Part shown: piece after piece, positions 37,001-47,600 of the stretch
Layout of the letters: each line of letters begins with the position of its first letter
Position numbering within the stretch: position 1 is the first letter of the stretch
Assembly (NCBI GenBank): GCA_013398295.1
Contig: VZSF01010138.1
Coordinates: 1-64,000, forward strand
Length of the DNA: 64,000 bases
Direction: 5' to 3'
DNA from: Chionis minor
Taxonomy: Eukaryota > Chordata > Aves > Charadriiformes > Chionididae
The notes under the pieces: model-generated
Databases searched by the model: none
What the model was told of the DNA's origin: nothing
Seen by the model: only the letters and a program-made list of their open reading frames with translations
Translations under genes and position numbers: made by a program

Positions 37001-40000
37001 AAAGCTGCTCGCTCTGTCGGCTTCCCACAACTCGAGGCCAGGCTTTTTAATGCCTTCTAACAGATTTTGTGTCACTTAATGTCGTTAAACCATCACAACT
37101 ATACCTGCATTCTGCCCAAACTATTTAATTTTTTTTTTTTTTTTTTACTTAAACAAATACAAGTCTTTGAGAGTGCCCAACTTAAGCGAGTTTGCATAGG
37201 TGATTGAAATTATGCTGGGAACTAAGGCTCCAGATTCTAAAGATACTCTTAGTTTGCATAGGAGTGCAATAGTCACAGTGTGCCACACCTAGCACTTAGT
37301 GGCAATTTTAAACATGGCTTGACTTTGGTTTTCTGTTTCGTTACAAAGCCCTGTAGAGAGCTGATGTTATCTCAGTTTTCAGACACTCGCCATACTCACA
37401 ACTTCAAGTGCTAGGGGTTTTTTCTTACGTGTAGAAGTTACTTAGAATTTTAGAGATTCTTGAATTAGTTCTTAAATTTGCACACGTACTTGTGCCTTTT
37501 TAAACGAAACATAAGCCAAATTTAGTAATTTTGTTTGCGCAGTAACGTAGCTCATATGGTGGGGTTCTTTGGTGAGTTTTTCCTTCTGCTTTCAGAGTTA
37601 ATTGATTGAGGTTTTTTTAACGTAAAAAATATTTCCTGCATGATTATGAACAATGTAAAAGAGGTTGCATTTTTTATTCAGAGTTTCAGAACACGCAAGG
37701 GAGCTTCTTAAAAGTGTGCGCTGTCCTTGAAATTCCAAATAATTCACTGGTACGAGTCTCAATGATTTTAGTTTTATGATGATTTTATTCGAGCATTGTT
37801 AACAAACTAAAATTTGGTTAGAGGCCAAATTGATTAATTGGGGAGAATATTTAATGTGTTTTTCTACCAGTGTAGTAATGCATTTCTTGAAAAAACTTGG
37901 ATAAATTTTAAATATCCTGTTTCAACATAATTTTTTTAATGTCTGCCTCTCGGCCAGGATAAACATAAGAGTGGTGGATTGGGATTATGCTGGGAAAAAT
38001 TTAATAACTTGCTTGAAAGGAATAACACTGCTGTACCCAAAACATTCATACTGAACAGGGAACTGATGTTGCTATAAAAGGTATAATGGATGTGATTTTT
38101 TTCAATGCCTGTCTTTTATGTTGTGCAGCCTTGCCAGGTGATATATCAAGTTTGCCATGAATCTGTGGAAAGGCTGATACAATATGGCATTCTTCTGGTG
38201 GCCGAGGTAAGGCGGTGGAGATACTAAATGAGATTTATTTCTTGTACTTCATCCATAGGTAGTTTGTGCTGCTTCATTGTGAGTCTTGTTCTAAATATAC
38301 GCTGTTACTGAAAGCTTGTAACAACTTAAGAAATCCAGGACTGATGTTACCTCATTCTTATGTTTATAAACATCAGATATTTGGGTATAGCCATCCTGTG
38401 CTGCTACAGACTACTCTGTAATTTCATTGTACCATTAAACCTACTAAGGAGGACACATATTTTATACTCTGTTGTAAAATGGGGATTTATTTTATTATGG
38501 GAGCCTTTTTAAATTGTAGCATAGCTACATGGATGTTTACTTTCTGCTCTACAGGAATCAGTAGTCCAGATCGTTTGCCATTCTTTGATTCCTTTATGTC
38601 GATCTTGAAGTTATTGTAAGCCTCCCCTGCTGGCACAGTTTGCGATTTCAGGGAGGTACTGGAGTCACTGAGTGGTGCAATCGGCCAGAGGCACACACTG
38701 TAGAGACAACCACAACCCAGGGACCAGGGCAGCTGACTCAGCCTGCCTCTGCTTCCCAAACTTGTCTTGCACGCAGTAAACAAACCTCGGGGCCCACAAG
38801 GAAGCAACAAAATTTAAAGAGCAGATGGAAGAGAGTTACGTATTTGACTGCTCTCTTCTTCCAGCTCTCCAGTTTCAGAGGAGGCTAGAGCTGCTTCTGG
38901 TGTGTTTGTTAACGGCCACTGCTTCACTCTAATCTTACTGCAGACCTTCTGGTACAGGCTTCCATTTTCAATATATGTAATCATAGGTACTATTTACTTG
39001 ATATACCTGGATATTAACCATTTGGAGTTACTACTGCTTGCTTTATATCTAAACCACTGACACTTTGTCATGCATTAGATTGTAATCATTATTAGATAAA
39101 TCCAAAAATGAATGCTAATCGGAGGATTAGGAAGAAGCCTGTATGTTCCATGCCTGAGGACAGATGAGGAAAATAGGTGTGGACAGCAGTAGGTATGCAC
39201 CTCTGTCTACTCAAGCATGAAACCTGTCTTGAGGGCTCTTCTGTAAGTTTTGGATGCTGAGTCTGGGACTCGGCTCGTTGTAGCTGGGATATAGATAGCT
39301 ATTAGGCAGTATATAAATATTTGTCCGTGTTGTCTGATAGACACCACAGATGGGACATTTGAATGCTTAAAAAGGAGGTATATTCCATCAGTAAATTTCT
39401 TAAACTTGGAAAACCTCTGTACCTGCTTACTACTTTTAAAATATTAAGAATTTGCATAATCGGTGCAAGCACTGTAAGCAGTGGTTATTTCGTGACTTTG
39501 GACAGGTTGGAAGTATTCGTGGGGTTTTTACAACCTGTTCTCTAAGAAGGTAGCCAGCTTCTGCCCCTTCTAATTGTTTCAGTTCACTGCTGACATTAAC
39601 ACTTTGATAAATTTCCCATTAATTTGAGTTTAATTGATCCATGCTTTTTTAAAAAAATCTTTTGCTCTGATTCTAGTGTCTATTTCAAAAACTAGGAAAT
39701 TTTCCTAACACATAGTGATCTCTTTGGTAATTCTTAGTCTTATTTTGTGACCTTTGCTTCATTCGGAATAACACGTTTGATCAGAGCGTAAGATTGGAAG
39801 GATGTCATTCTTCATTTGCTGCAGAGGCCTTTTTCTTTGTCATGAATATTATGACAGTAATCACATCTATGAGGTGTCTGTTACCCATTTGGTTTTAATC
39901 TTGCCTGATTCCCACTTCTAAATGGAGTAACTGTATGTGGGGGTCTTACCTCAGCAATTTGGCACTGATGACCTTTGGAAAAAAATCTTTCTGTTCTACT

Positions 40001-43000
40001 ACTTTGAGCACAAGAAATAATGGTGAATGATTGATACTAAGGCTTCCCTTACTGAGTGTGTGTTTACTATCTCTGAAACTCATCTTTGAAGATGCATTGT
40101 TGAAATTGAATGTTTCATCAGAGACTGATCAGTCAGGTGGGGTATTTCTGTTGCACCTGAGTTACTGTACACCTGAACTTCTGACGTACCTGCATTATTG
40201 CACAACAGAATGAAATCACTATTTAAGTAGATCTAGTATGTATATATTTGTCACTTGTGCTTACTGTCTCTAGTGGATTACCGCAGTATGCCCTTGCAAG
40301 GGAACATTACAAAACTTTACTAATAAATGGTTTTGCTAAAATAGATGGGTTTACTAAATAGTTGAAAAGCAGACAAAGAACTCCTTTTCCCTCACAATAT
40401 TTCAATTAAGAAATTCCACCAATGGTATTCTTGCTGTCATGCGCTCATCTCAAAAGCCTGAAGAAATATATATTTACCTAAGACACCTATAAGTGTAAGT
40501 GTAAATCCATGTCCTGCTTTGAGGGTGGATTAGTGTGGGGCATTTGTAGGGTAAACGTGGATGGTGTTTGTCAGGGTGATAAGTAGAAGGGAATTGCTGT
40601 GATGCAATAGGTGGAGGGGGCTTAGTGTCTCAATATAATCAAGGTTTAAACAGTTTAGGGCCTTTGTGATTTAAAGCTGGCTCATTCTGTTCTAACCAGT
40701 ATCTCAGGTGGGGACAAATGCATGAGCAGCATCATTAGAGGCAGTAAGTTACCACTTCGAAATTGCAACTGTGGCATTCTGCATTAATTGAAATTTCAGC
40801 TATTGTGATATAATAACACAGAGTTTACCGCTCTGTCTTTAAGACAACAGTAGTACAGAGGTTAATAACACCCACATCCAGATAGCATCTCAACTATCTA
40901 TCCAAACAGCTGAAAACACTTTCTTGGCAACTGCGCGGCCTCTGATAGGAACATTCAGCAACACTTGCAAAGATTTTCACTTTTATGTGACAGGCAAACT
41001 AAAGAAAAACAGTCTTTTTCACCAAATGTCTCTTCCCTGTGCTTGTCTGTACAAGCACCTGTACAGACCCTGTACCCTGTCTGTAATTGGGTCTCACCTG
41101 CTTTCATTAAATACTGGTTAATGAACAGACTGATTAAGTCAGATGAGATTATAAAATAAACCTATTGTTTGCCTGGATTTGGGTTTTTTACCTATTTACC
41201 ACCTTGTCTTTCAAATTCAAGCAGGATGATCAGGAGGATGTTAGCCCCAGTCTTACAGAACAGCAATGGGATAAAAAACTCCCTGAGCCATTATCCTGGA
41301 GAAGTGATGAAGAAGATGAAGACAGCGATTTTGGAGAAGAGCAGAGAGATTGCTACCTGAAGGTAATATTATCCTAAGTCTAATAACGCTGAAGCCTGTT
41401 ACAAGAGATACAAACTGCTTCACTAGGAGGGATAATGATAATTTGGGGTTTTTTTGCTGGTTCTTAGTGTTAGTCTGCTGTATTTTTCTACAGTCAGTAA
41501 AACACCTTTCTCTCCTTCCCATGGGGAAAACAGCTGAAGAAACATGAAATGATCTTCTAGGGAGGTGGAAGGGCAATGATTAGTGTCATGAAAACTGATG
41601 AAGGCTTAAATATCTTTGTGTCTAAATGTTTTATTCTTCACTGACAGCGCACACTCTACAAGGGGCACATCTGGCTGGTATTTATTTTCAGTGTAAATTT
41701 CCCTCGTAGATCGATGATGTTGATTTAAGACATATTGCTATTTTTCTCACGGAGCTGACACGAACACTCTTTAGGGTATCTTGTCAACACTTGGAAACTT
41801 ATGTCCGTCTCTGTGAGTGTATGGCAACTCTTCTGTTGGCTGCAGAACAGTACACTGTCTTTAATTTTATGTTGGGAAAATACTTATTAATATCCTGGAG
41901 GAGAAAAAAGTAGAATTGATCTGTGATGGACTGTGCCTGTTTTGTCCCTCGTGGTAAACTGTTTTGGGTTTTTTTGCCAGGCTTTCCTAATGTGCTGTCT
42001 CGTGCCACCGTACTCCTTTTTGTACTAAGATTTATTTGGGCTGCCATTTTGCTGTGTATTGTGTTGCAAGTCATTTCTTGTTTCCCCTGGTCTCTCACGT
42101 AAGCTCTTGTTGCCTTTTCTTAGGTGAGCCAGTCTCAGGAGCACCAGCAGTACATCACTTTCCTGCAGAGGTTGTTGGGTCCTTTACTGGAGGCATATAG
42201 CTCTGCTGTCATCTTCGTGCACAATTTTAGTGGGCCAGTTTCAGAGTCCGAATACGTTCAAAAGTTGCACAGGCACTTAATAAGCAGGACAGAGAAAAAT
42301 GTTGCTGTATATGGTATGTTGAATTGTTTTGGGAACTGGATTTGATTCATTCTGTTCCTCCTAGCGTTGCCTAAATTCAATTGCCTTTTGTTTACCTCTG
42401 GGTTTTCTTTCTTGCAGCTGAGAGTGCTACCTACAGTCATGTGAAAAATGCAGTGAAAGTCTTCAAGGATATAGGGGTAAGTGTTTGGTGATCAAAGCTG
42501 GAGACTGTTAAGTTTCTTTTTAATAATGAGCACAATTTTGACAATTTGTGGAATCTGTTCGGTGTCAGTTTAAAAACTGAATGTATCTATGCAAATGTAT
42601 TGTGGGGTTTGAGCATTTTGTTTTCCTTAAGACTCAGGACTCTAGGAGGAGAGCACACACTGCAGAACAGGGCGCTTCTTGCCCCAGAGAAAACCTGTCT
42701 CAATGAGCGCTAGGCGACTAGACTTTTTTATTCACAGCTCTACTGCACGTCCTTATTGGATATCAGTGACAATGTTGGAAGGCTAAGAGCATGCTCTGTG
42801 GTTAGTAATAGCTAAATTTAAGTTTGAAGAACTACTTAAATCTTCCAAAAGTATTAGTTACTGAATTTTGGCTTACAAGTGATTGATGGTCCAGGAGAAT
42901 CATCCTAGTAGAGCTCCAGTGTCCACCATGAGGTTACAGGTGTTCTTTAAAATAAAAGATCAGTTTTGCACTTCACCACTAACATTTTGAATTTTAAATC

Positions 43001-43771
43001 ACCTATGTGGATTTTGCAAATAAAGAGTTTTCTTTCGTCAGAATGACATGGCTTTCTGAATGCCAGATGGGATTTAGCATTATAATTTTGAAAGCATCAG
43101 CATTTAGGCAAAGTATTGCTAGATAAGGGTTTTGAAGTCTTTGTCTTGAAATTCTGATGTATTGAATAACCAAACACTAGTTAGCCTGTAATAAAGGTAT
43201 CTTCCTGTAGACTGTAAGACCCGTAAAGAAAGCATGTACCAAATCCATCGTTTTAATTCTAGTTTATTCTGCTGTTGGAAAAGTGGAACTAGACAGCATC
43301 TGCTGAGCGTCTATTCAGAGCATCGCACCTGAATTTATGTTTTCAAAGTGCTTATGCTTTCAATAGAGATGCCTTTTGAGTGCGTGTTTTATACCTTGCT
43401 GTTGGGAGTTGGCTGTTTATTGTGCTGTGCTTGTTTCTCAGTTTCTCTTCTTCCATACCTCTTGAAGGGCTTCAACATTGAGGAAATTCTAATAATGTCT
43501 AAAGGCATTGCCATCTAAGCCTTCAGGAAAGGGGAGAGGGGAAAAATGTCTTGTAAATGAGGGCAACTTAATAGAGACCATACAATTTTAATCACAAAAG
43601 AAAGGAGATCCCTTTAACAAGGTCATGCTTACTTACATTCATGCTGTGCTTTAGGTTTTCAATCAGACGAAACAAAGAAGAGACACCATTTTGGAACTAA
43701 GCACTACGTTCCTACCTCAGCGCAACAGGCAAAAACTACTGGAATTCATCATGAGCTTCATGGTATTATAG
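15943..43771 (+). CDS. GPAM: Glycerol-3-phosphate acyltransferase 1, mitochondrial (20 coding exons)
   Basis: The enzyme transfers a long-chain acyl group from acyl-CoA to the sn-1 position of glycerol-3-phosphate, giving lysophosphatidic acid. This is the committed step of triacylglycerol and phospholipid synthesis at the outer mitochondrial membrane. Joining the 20 exons listed below gives 829 residues starting MDETALSLGT and ending SFMVL; the human enzyme has 828. Motif I (HX4D) reads HKSHID at residues 231-236, motif II GGFFIRR at 273-279, motif III FLEGTRSR at 314-321 and motif IV IIPVGISYDR at 350-359. Hydrophobic segments lie at about 482-495 and 575-594, the latter near the second membrane span known for the family. 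The start was chosen because it aligns with the mammalian start and has G at -3 and +4. All introns are GT-AG with matching phases and there is no frameshift, so the gene appears functional. Identification rests on recalled mammalian GPAM sequence; confidence is very high. Confidence 0.97.
17694..17816 (+). CDS. GPAM: GPAM coding exon 2
   Basis: The acceptor is TTCTGCAG and the donor CGG|GTAAGA, phase 0 at both ends. It encodes residues 35-75, including the well-conserved stretch RKRPFVGRCCY, part of the N-terminal region before the acyltransferase domain. Confidence 0.95.
20774..20847 (+). CDS. GPAM: GPAM coding exon 3
   Basis: The acceptor is TTTTTACAG and the donor AG|GTAATG, phase 2. It encodes residues 76-99 and part of 100, with the conserved IPSLGLRNVIYINETHT block. 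Confidence 0.95.
23787..23900 (+). CDS. GPAM: GPAM coding exon 4
   Basis: The acceptor is TTTTTGTAG and the donor CAG|GTAAGA; it enters and leaves in phase 2. It encodes residues 100-137, matching the RGWLARRL and QERDVHKGMFA blocks of mammalian GPAM. Confidence 0.95.
25134..25283 (+). CDS. GPAM: GPAM coding exon 5
   Basis: The acceptor is AATGTTAG and the donor CAG|GTAAGA, phase 2 to 2. It encodes residues 138-187. The first half is a divergent linker one residue longer than human by my alignment. The second half (NKVKKKARKILQEMV) is conserved and rich in lysine. Confidence 0.94.
25733..26319 (-). mobile_element. Solo LTR of an avian endogenous retrovirus (ERVL-like), antisense in GPAM intron
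   Basis: A 587-bp element starts TGTCATGG and ends CCACAACA on the + strand, flanked by the 5-bp target duplication ACTAC (25728-25732 and 26320-26324). A 5-bp duplication and TG...CA ends are standard for retroviral LTRs. Read on the minus strand it has a CRE (TGACGTCA, + strand 26067-26074), a TATA box (TATATA within 26051-26060) about 10 bases further on, and an ATTAAA poly(A) signal (+ strand 25862-25867). No internal viral genes are present, so it is a recombined solo LTR. The family name is from memory of similar avian LTRs. Confidence 0.85.
26774..26870 (+). CDS. GPAM: GPAM coding exon 6
   Basis: The acceptor is TTCCTTCAG and the donor GAG|GTAAGG, ending in phase 0. It encodes residues 188-220 with the conserved LTGWVLLKLFNSFFWNIQIH segment just before the catalytic domain. 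Confidence 0.96.
27407..27424. repeat. (AAAC)n microsatellite in GPAM intron
   Basis: About four and a half perfect copies of AAAC in the intron between coding exons 6 and 7. Confidence 0.85.
27857..27993 (+). CDS. GPAM: GPAM coding exon 7 (catalytic HX4D motif)
   Basis: The acceptor is CCGCTATAG and the donor CAG|GTAATA. It encodes residues 221-265 and carries acyltransferase motif I, read as PVHKSHIDYL, with the catalytic His231 and Asp236. Human has Arg where this protein has Lys232. It continues into the conserved NIKAPYIAAGNNLNIPIF block. Confidence 0.97.
29301..29400 (+). CDS. GPAM: GPAM coding exon 8 (motif II)
   Basis: The acceptor is TTATGTAG and the donor GTG|GTATGT, ending in phase 0. 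It encodes residues 266-299. Motif II, GGFFIRRKL, lies at 273-281; its arginines bind the glycerol-3-phosphate substrate in this family. Confidence 0.96.
30137..30349 (+). CDS. GPAM: GPAM coding exon 9 (motifs III and IV)
   Basis: The acceptor is TCTATTCAG and the donor CTG|GTAAGA, phase 0 at both ends, 71 codons (residues 300-370). It carries motif III FLEGTRSRSGKT at 314-325 and motif IV IIPVGISYDR at 350-359, completing the acyltransferase signature. Confidence 0.97.
30744..30857 (+). CDS. GPAM: GPAM coding exon 10
   Basis: The acceptor is TTTTCCAG and the donor AAA|GTAAGT, phase 0. It encodes residues 371-408, with the near-invariant GKPKKNESLW and NYGCVRVDFAQPFSLK blocks at the end of the catalytic domain. 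Confidence 0.96.
32873..32958 (+). CDS. GPAM: GPAM coding exon 11
   Basis: The acceptor is TCTTAACAG and the donor AAG|GTAGAG, a weaker site. It encodes residues 409-436 and matches mammalian SQSQKPV and LSLEQALLPAILPS. Confidence 0.95.
33936..34051 (+). CDS. GPAM: GPAM coding exon 12
   Basis: The acceptor is TGTATTCAG and the donor TTCA|GTAAGT, leaving in phase 1. It encodes residues 437-475. The first 27 residues form a divergent loop of the same length as in human; the end, SNLAEHILF, is conserved. Confidence 0.94.
34778..34848 (+). CDS. GPAM: GPAM coding exon 13 (first C-terminal hydrophobic segment)
   Basis: The acceptor is TACTTCTAG and the donor CAG|GTAAGG, ending in phase 0. It encodes residues 476-499, including the hydrophobic run VMSTHIVACLLLY. 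This is the region where a membrane span is placed in mammalian GPAM. Confidence 0.95.
35962..36226 (+). CDS. GPAM: GPAM coding exon 14
   Basis: The acceptor is TTTCTAG and the donor TTG|GTATGT, leaving in phase 1; at 265 bases it is the longest coding exon. It encodes residues 500-587, with conserved KEEVLARDFDLGFSGNS and VFELNFYSNGVLHVF blocks. The latter leads into the second hydrophobic segment. Confidence 0.97.
36713..36855 (+). CDS. GPAM: GPAM coding exon 15
   Basis: The acceptor is TTGCTCTAG and the donor TTG|GTAAGT, ending in phase 0. It encodes residues 588-635. Residues about 595-609 are divergent from mammals but of equal length; LVRKAASLCYLLSNE is conserved. Confidence 0.95.
38129..38206 (+). 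CDS. GPAM: GPAM coding exon 16
   Basis: The acceptor is GTTGTGCAG and the donor GAG|GTAAGG, phase 0 at both ends. It encodes residues 636-661 and matches the mammalian PCQ..YQVCHE and QYGIL..AE blocks. Confidence 0.95.
41222..41362 (+). CDS. GPAM: GPAM coding exon 17 (tandem NAGNAG acceptor)
   Basis: The acceptor region reads CAAGCAG|GATGAT, two AGs three bases apart. Using the first AG starts the exon at 41222 and adds Gln662, which aligns with a histidine in human. Using the second starts it at 41225 and drops that residue. The exon encodes the acidic stretch EEDEDSDFGEEQRD and ends AAG|GTAATA, phase 0. The first AG gives the length that best matches mammals. Confidence 0.93.
42124..42313 (+). 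CDS. GPAM: GPAM coding exon 18
   Basis: The acceptor is TTTTCTTAG and the donor ATG|GTATGT, leaving in phase 1. It encodes residues 709-771 with the conserved FLQRLLGPLLEAYSSA and FVHNFSGPV blocks. Confidence 0.96.
42418..42476 (+). CDS. GPAM: GPAM coding exon 19
   Basis: It is separated from exon 18 by the shortest intron of the gene (104 bases). The acceptor is TTTCTTGCAG and the donor GGG|GTAAGT, ending in phase 0. It encodes residues 772-791 (ESATY..VKNAVKVFKDIG). Confidence 0.95.
43655..43771 (+). CDS. GPAM: GPAM coding exon 20 (C-terminus and stop)
   Basis: The acceptor is GTGCTTTAG. It encodes residues 792-829, with ELSTTFLPQRNRQKLLE-type conservation, and ends in TAG at 43769-43771. 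Confidence 0.96.
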   Translation, partial: VFNQTKQRRDTILELSTTFLPQRNRQKLLEFIMSFMVL

Positions 43772-46700
43772 ACCACGTATAGCACCTTTGTCCAGGGACT
43801 TGAAGACAGGTTTTGAGACTGTGTCAAAGCCTGGGGACATCTGCTGATCCTTCAAAGTGTAAGGTGCCACTGTCTGGGTAAGGCCTTCTCTGACTTGAAC
43901 TACTGGAAGACAAGTGCCTTCTTATGTATGCATTTATGGGTTTCTTACAGTCCCATTCCCGTTGTAATCCAGCGATACTCAGATGACACTTTGGATACAA
44001 GTAATTAAACATGTTGCAAAAAATAAGATAAATTATTAGAATTAGGTTTAAAATGAAGAGTGAAGTTTTATCAGTGTTATGTTTTAAATAGACTTTTAAA
44101 GACTGTAACAGATGCACAAATGCACATATTTGTGATCTGTAGCTAACCCTGAGATCTTGAGTTTAGTGGCAACACAGCTTATGGCATAAACAAGTAACAT
44201 TCATTCCTATTCAGTTTTACTGTTTTAAATAAATGGTTTAAAATTTTTGCTTAGGCAGGATATGTGTTTCATGGATAAAGCCATAGTTTTTCATAAATGT
44301 TAACATAACTGCCAAAATTCTAATGAGAGTAACAGTTACAGACATCTGAGAATAATGATCATGTAGCAGATGATTGTGAGAAACATTGTTAGTAGGCACA
44401 CCTTGCACTATTAGAGCTGTGTAGTGCAGTGGTAAATTGCACTAATCACTGCTGTCATGAAGAATGTGAGAGTAGCGTTCTTGTTTTTATTATGGCATCT
44501 GTCATTCAGCCAGATGAAAGTCAGGAGACAGTTGCCTGAATGTGAATATCTTGTAAAATCTTAGATTATTATTTAATTGAAAAAAAGCTATTAAGTTTGG
44601 GGGTTTTTTTTTAATTAATAGGATGTCAGATACCTGGGTTTTTTAAAGAGGAGTAAAGACTTCATTTGGTGAAATAATTTTTAATTTTTGCCCTAAAAAT
44701 TTCAGCAATAACTTTTGCAGTTCTTTGGAAATGAATGTTCGTATTGCATTTTGTTGCTGAGCAGATATAAATTGGCATGAAGTAGTGACCTCTAGAAACA
44801 CAGAAGTGTCATAAAAATGTGCTTTTGACTCTGATCTAACTGACTTACAAAACAAAAATAAATTTGCAGACAAAACTGAATGATGAATAAATTCTGTCCT
44901 GTGAAACAGGACTCTGGTCTTGTGATTTGATCCCTTTGCATGGAGGACTTGCACTGTAGATTTCGTCTCTCCTTCATGTGAGTGGAGATTAGGTTGCAAG
45001 CTGTAGTCCTGTATTTAGTACAGCTGATCTAGCTGAAGCAATAACTTGGTGGTATGTGAAGCTGGTTTGCTTGGGAAATGTGGTTTTCCTCATTTAGATT
45101 GCCTTCTATATGAGGGAAATCAACCATTTCAGTTACTGCAATGTTTTGCTTGATTCTTGTGTCCTGGCCTTTTGAGCAATCCCCCAAACTTCATTTTCTA
45201 ATCTCTGTTGCTTAACATAAATACGGAAAAGCATACTTGAATCCCAGCATTTGCACTGTTATGCCAGCACAAAACTGATGCACACAATTTGAGTTTGTGG
45301 CCAAGGAGCTTGCATTTGTACTGCACATTTGTCAACAACAGTATTTCTGTAAATTTTTTTATTAAATGCTATTAATATTTGAAACCTGCAGTTTATAGTT
45401 TATTAGCATTATACTGTTAGCACTGTGAGACGCATGTGTTTTGTCACTAAACCAGGTGCTCTACAACACTTAAAGAATTTCTGAACCAAAGCTACATTAA
45501 TACAGATAGAAACCAACCCTAGAGTCGCTTTTGTTCTTTCATCCTTCTGCTGTCTCAGCAGGATAGTGACTACATCGCACATAATTTGTTTTGTGAAGTG
45601 TACTAGTTATTTAGAAAACAGTTTCATCTCATACTAGCTAATGTGCACTGTTCGTTACCCCGGAGAATGCTCCGTATGATGGTTGTTGCTGATGGCTTTC
45701 ATTTAATGTCAAAAAAAAGACTAGGTGCTTCTGAATAACGAGCTCTCGTAGTTTACTGCATTTCAGTAAATCTGAAGTGTGCTAACAATGAAGATTGTAC
45801 GTAAAAAAAAAAAGCTTTTTAAAAATGAAGCAATATGAAGCAAACAAAACTTGAGGCATTTTATGAAGAATGTTCTGCCAACTGAAGTATTAGTTACCAT
45901 AAAACCCAGGACTACTGTGGTCACTGGAGTGTTCTGGCTAGGTGTTGCAACTAAGATAACGTATGGCTTACACTAAAAACAAATGAAAAATAAATCTGGT
46001 TAATATAAATCAGTGAGTGGGTGGGATAATAATGCATGTGAATACACATTAATGAATACATTTAGTATGCAGAGGGAGGGGGCATCTCTAAAACTGGTTT
46101 GGTTTTGTATGAAAAAATCCTGCATGTGAGAAGTCAGTACTACGAATTGTATGCCACTGGAAGCCTTTGCATTCTGCAGCAAGTGTGTATGTATACATAT
46201 ATATGCAAGCGTGTATATTATGACACACAACAACTATGCTTTTCCCTGAAAATAAAGCACAGAATATAAAGTTATCAGGCTGTAACAGTCAAAAAACTAA
46301 CACTTTTGCACTGTATTTACACCTTCTGTGTCTTCTGATTTTACTAACCTCTCATGTTTCCTTTGCTGATAGAATGCCAGGTTGAGTTAATTTCTCTAAA
46401 GTTAACCAGTAAAGAAGAAAGGACTGGCCCTGAATTACTGCGAATGTATTTTAAGACTCTCCTCTTATAAAGACTTAACACGAGTCTCGTCATTCTTATG
46501 AGCATATTACTCAGGTGTGCAAGTCCTTTTGGGCCAGGATCTTTCATGATACGAGAAACTCAATCTTTCCGTGTGCATCCTTTAGATCTCGCGTGTTTAG
46601 AGCGATGAAAATGTAGAAGTCTGCTTCCCATGCTGCCACAGCCGCCCAGGCCCCCAGGGATCATAAACTTTTTAATACATTTACTTTCTACTCACAGTGA

Positions 46701-47020
46701 CGCTGGAGGCATTCCTGCCTTCTCTTTGACAGTATAGGGCTTTATTCACCTGTGTTGATGAGGAAGCACGTACACACAACTTGTGTTCAGCTGACTGTCT
46801 GCTCCGCAAACAAGTGTCAGAATCACCATGTGGAAGAAGGTTGAGCGGGGAGGTGATGTAAGATACTGTTGCTCTTGTGTTTCTGTGCTAATGAGCCTGA
46901 TACTGCTTCCTTGAGAATGTTACCACGTTTTACCTGTTACCTGTAATGCCGTGTCTGTTGTAGAAGCACAGAGGTGTACTGGACTCATTTTAATAAATTA
47001 AACTGTTTGCTAATATGACA
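43772..47020 (+). other. GPAM: GPAM 3' untranslated region (end inferred)
   Basis: The stop codon is followed by AT-rich sequence without compatible exons. AATAAA hexamers occur at 44228, 44857, 45989, 46251 and 46992. The last has the best context, giving an untranslated region of about 3.2 kb, similar to the long 3' UTR of mammalian GPAM. Several ATTTA pentamers are scattered through it. The exact end is inferred, not seen. Confidence 0.65.
46251..46256 (+). terminator. GPAM: Candidate proximal poly(A) signal AATAAA
   Basis: AATAAA is followed about 50 bases later by moderately U-rich sequence. It is a plausible earlier cleavage site that would give a 3' UTR of about 2.5 kb. Confidence 0.4.
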
Positions 47021-47098
47021 TTTAACAAGCTCTTCTAGTGTGGTGTTTTGGTTTGGGTTTTTTTTGTTGGTGTTTTTTTTTGTTTGTTTGGTTTTTAA
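46992..47098 (+). terminator. GPAM: Candidate main poly(A) signal and GU-rich downstream element
   Basis: AATAAA at 46992-46997 is followed, 40 bases on, by a tract made almost wholly of G and T (47038-47098, starting TGTGGTGTTTTGG). Hexamer plus GU-rich downstream element at this spacing is the textbook layout of a vertebrate cleavage and polyadenylation site. Confidence 0.7.
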
Positions 47099-47175
47099 AT
47101 AACCTGCTGAGATAATTCATTCAGTAACTTTGTCCCATTCCAGGTAGTTTCTGAAATTAAACCGTGAAAAGCTTT

Positions 47176-47600
47176 CACAGAATCACAGAATGTTAGGGGT
47201 TGGAAGGGACCTCTAGAGAACATCTGGTCCAACCCCCTGCCAGAGCAGGTCCACCTACAGCAGGTTGCACAGGATGGCGTCCAGGTGGGTTTGGAATGTC
47301 TCCAGAGCTGGAGACTCCACCACCTCTCTGGGCAGACTGTTCCAGTGCTCTGCCAGCCTCAGAGGAAAGAAGTTCCTCCTCATGTTCAGAGGGAGCTTCC
47401 TATATTCCAGTGTGTGCCTGTTCCCTCTTGTCCTGTTACTGGGCTCCACTGAAAACAGACTGGCCCTTCTCCCGGCACCCTCCCTTTAAGCATTTATAAG
47501 CACTGATGAGATCCCCCCTCAGTCTTCTCTTCTCCAGATTAAAAAGACCAAACTTCCTCAGCCTTTCCTCGTAAGAAAGATGCTCCAGCCCCCTTTCATT
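47176..47600 (-). mobile_element. CR1 LINE 3' fragment, reverse strand
   Basis: On the + strand it begins CACAGAATCACAGAATG, the complement of the CR1 terminal repeats. It runs backwards through CCTGCCAGAGCAGGTCCACC and CCACCTCTCTGGGCAG to about GCTCCAGCCCCC. It is 5'-truncated, about 425 bases, without coding capacity. It lies just beyond the inferred GPAM poly(A) site. Open frames inside it are not genes. Confidence 0.92.

Larger units (their letters stand above)
32959..43654 (+). other. GPAM: GPAM introns between coding exons 11 and 20
   Basis: The nine introns measure 977, 726, 1113, 486, 1273, 3015, 761, 104 and 1178 bases. A short (GTTT)n run lies at 33013-33028. Poly-T runs occur (for example near 33290 and 37130). 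The 3015-base intron (38207-41221) has a GC-richer unassigned patch at about 38620-38800. No recognised gene or transposon was seen. Confidence 0.6.

Noticed and set aside
47200..47499. 99-codon frame and its overlapping frames
   Set aside because: They are internal to the reverse-strand CR1 fragment.
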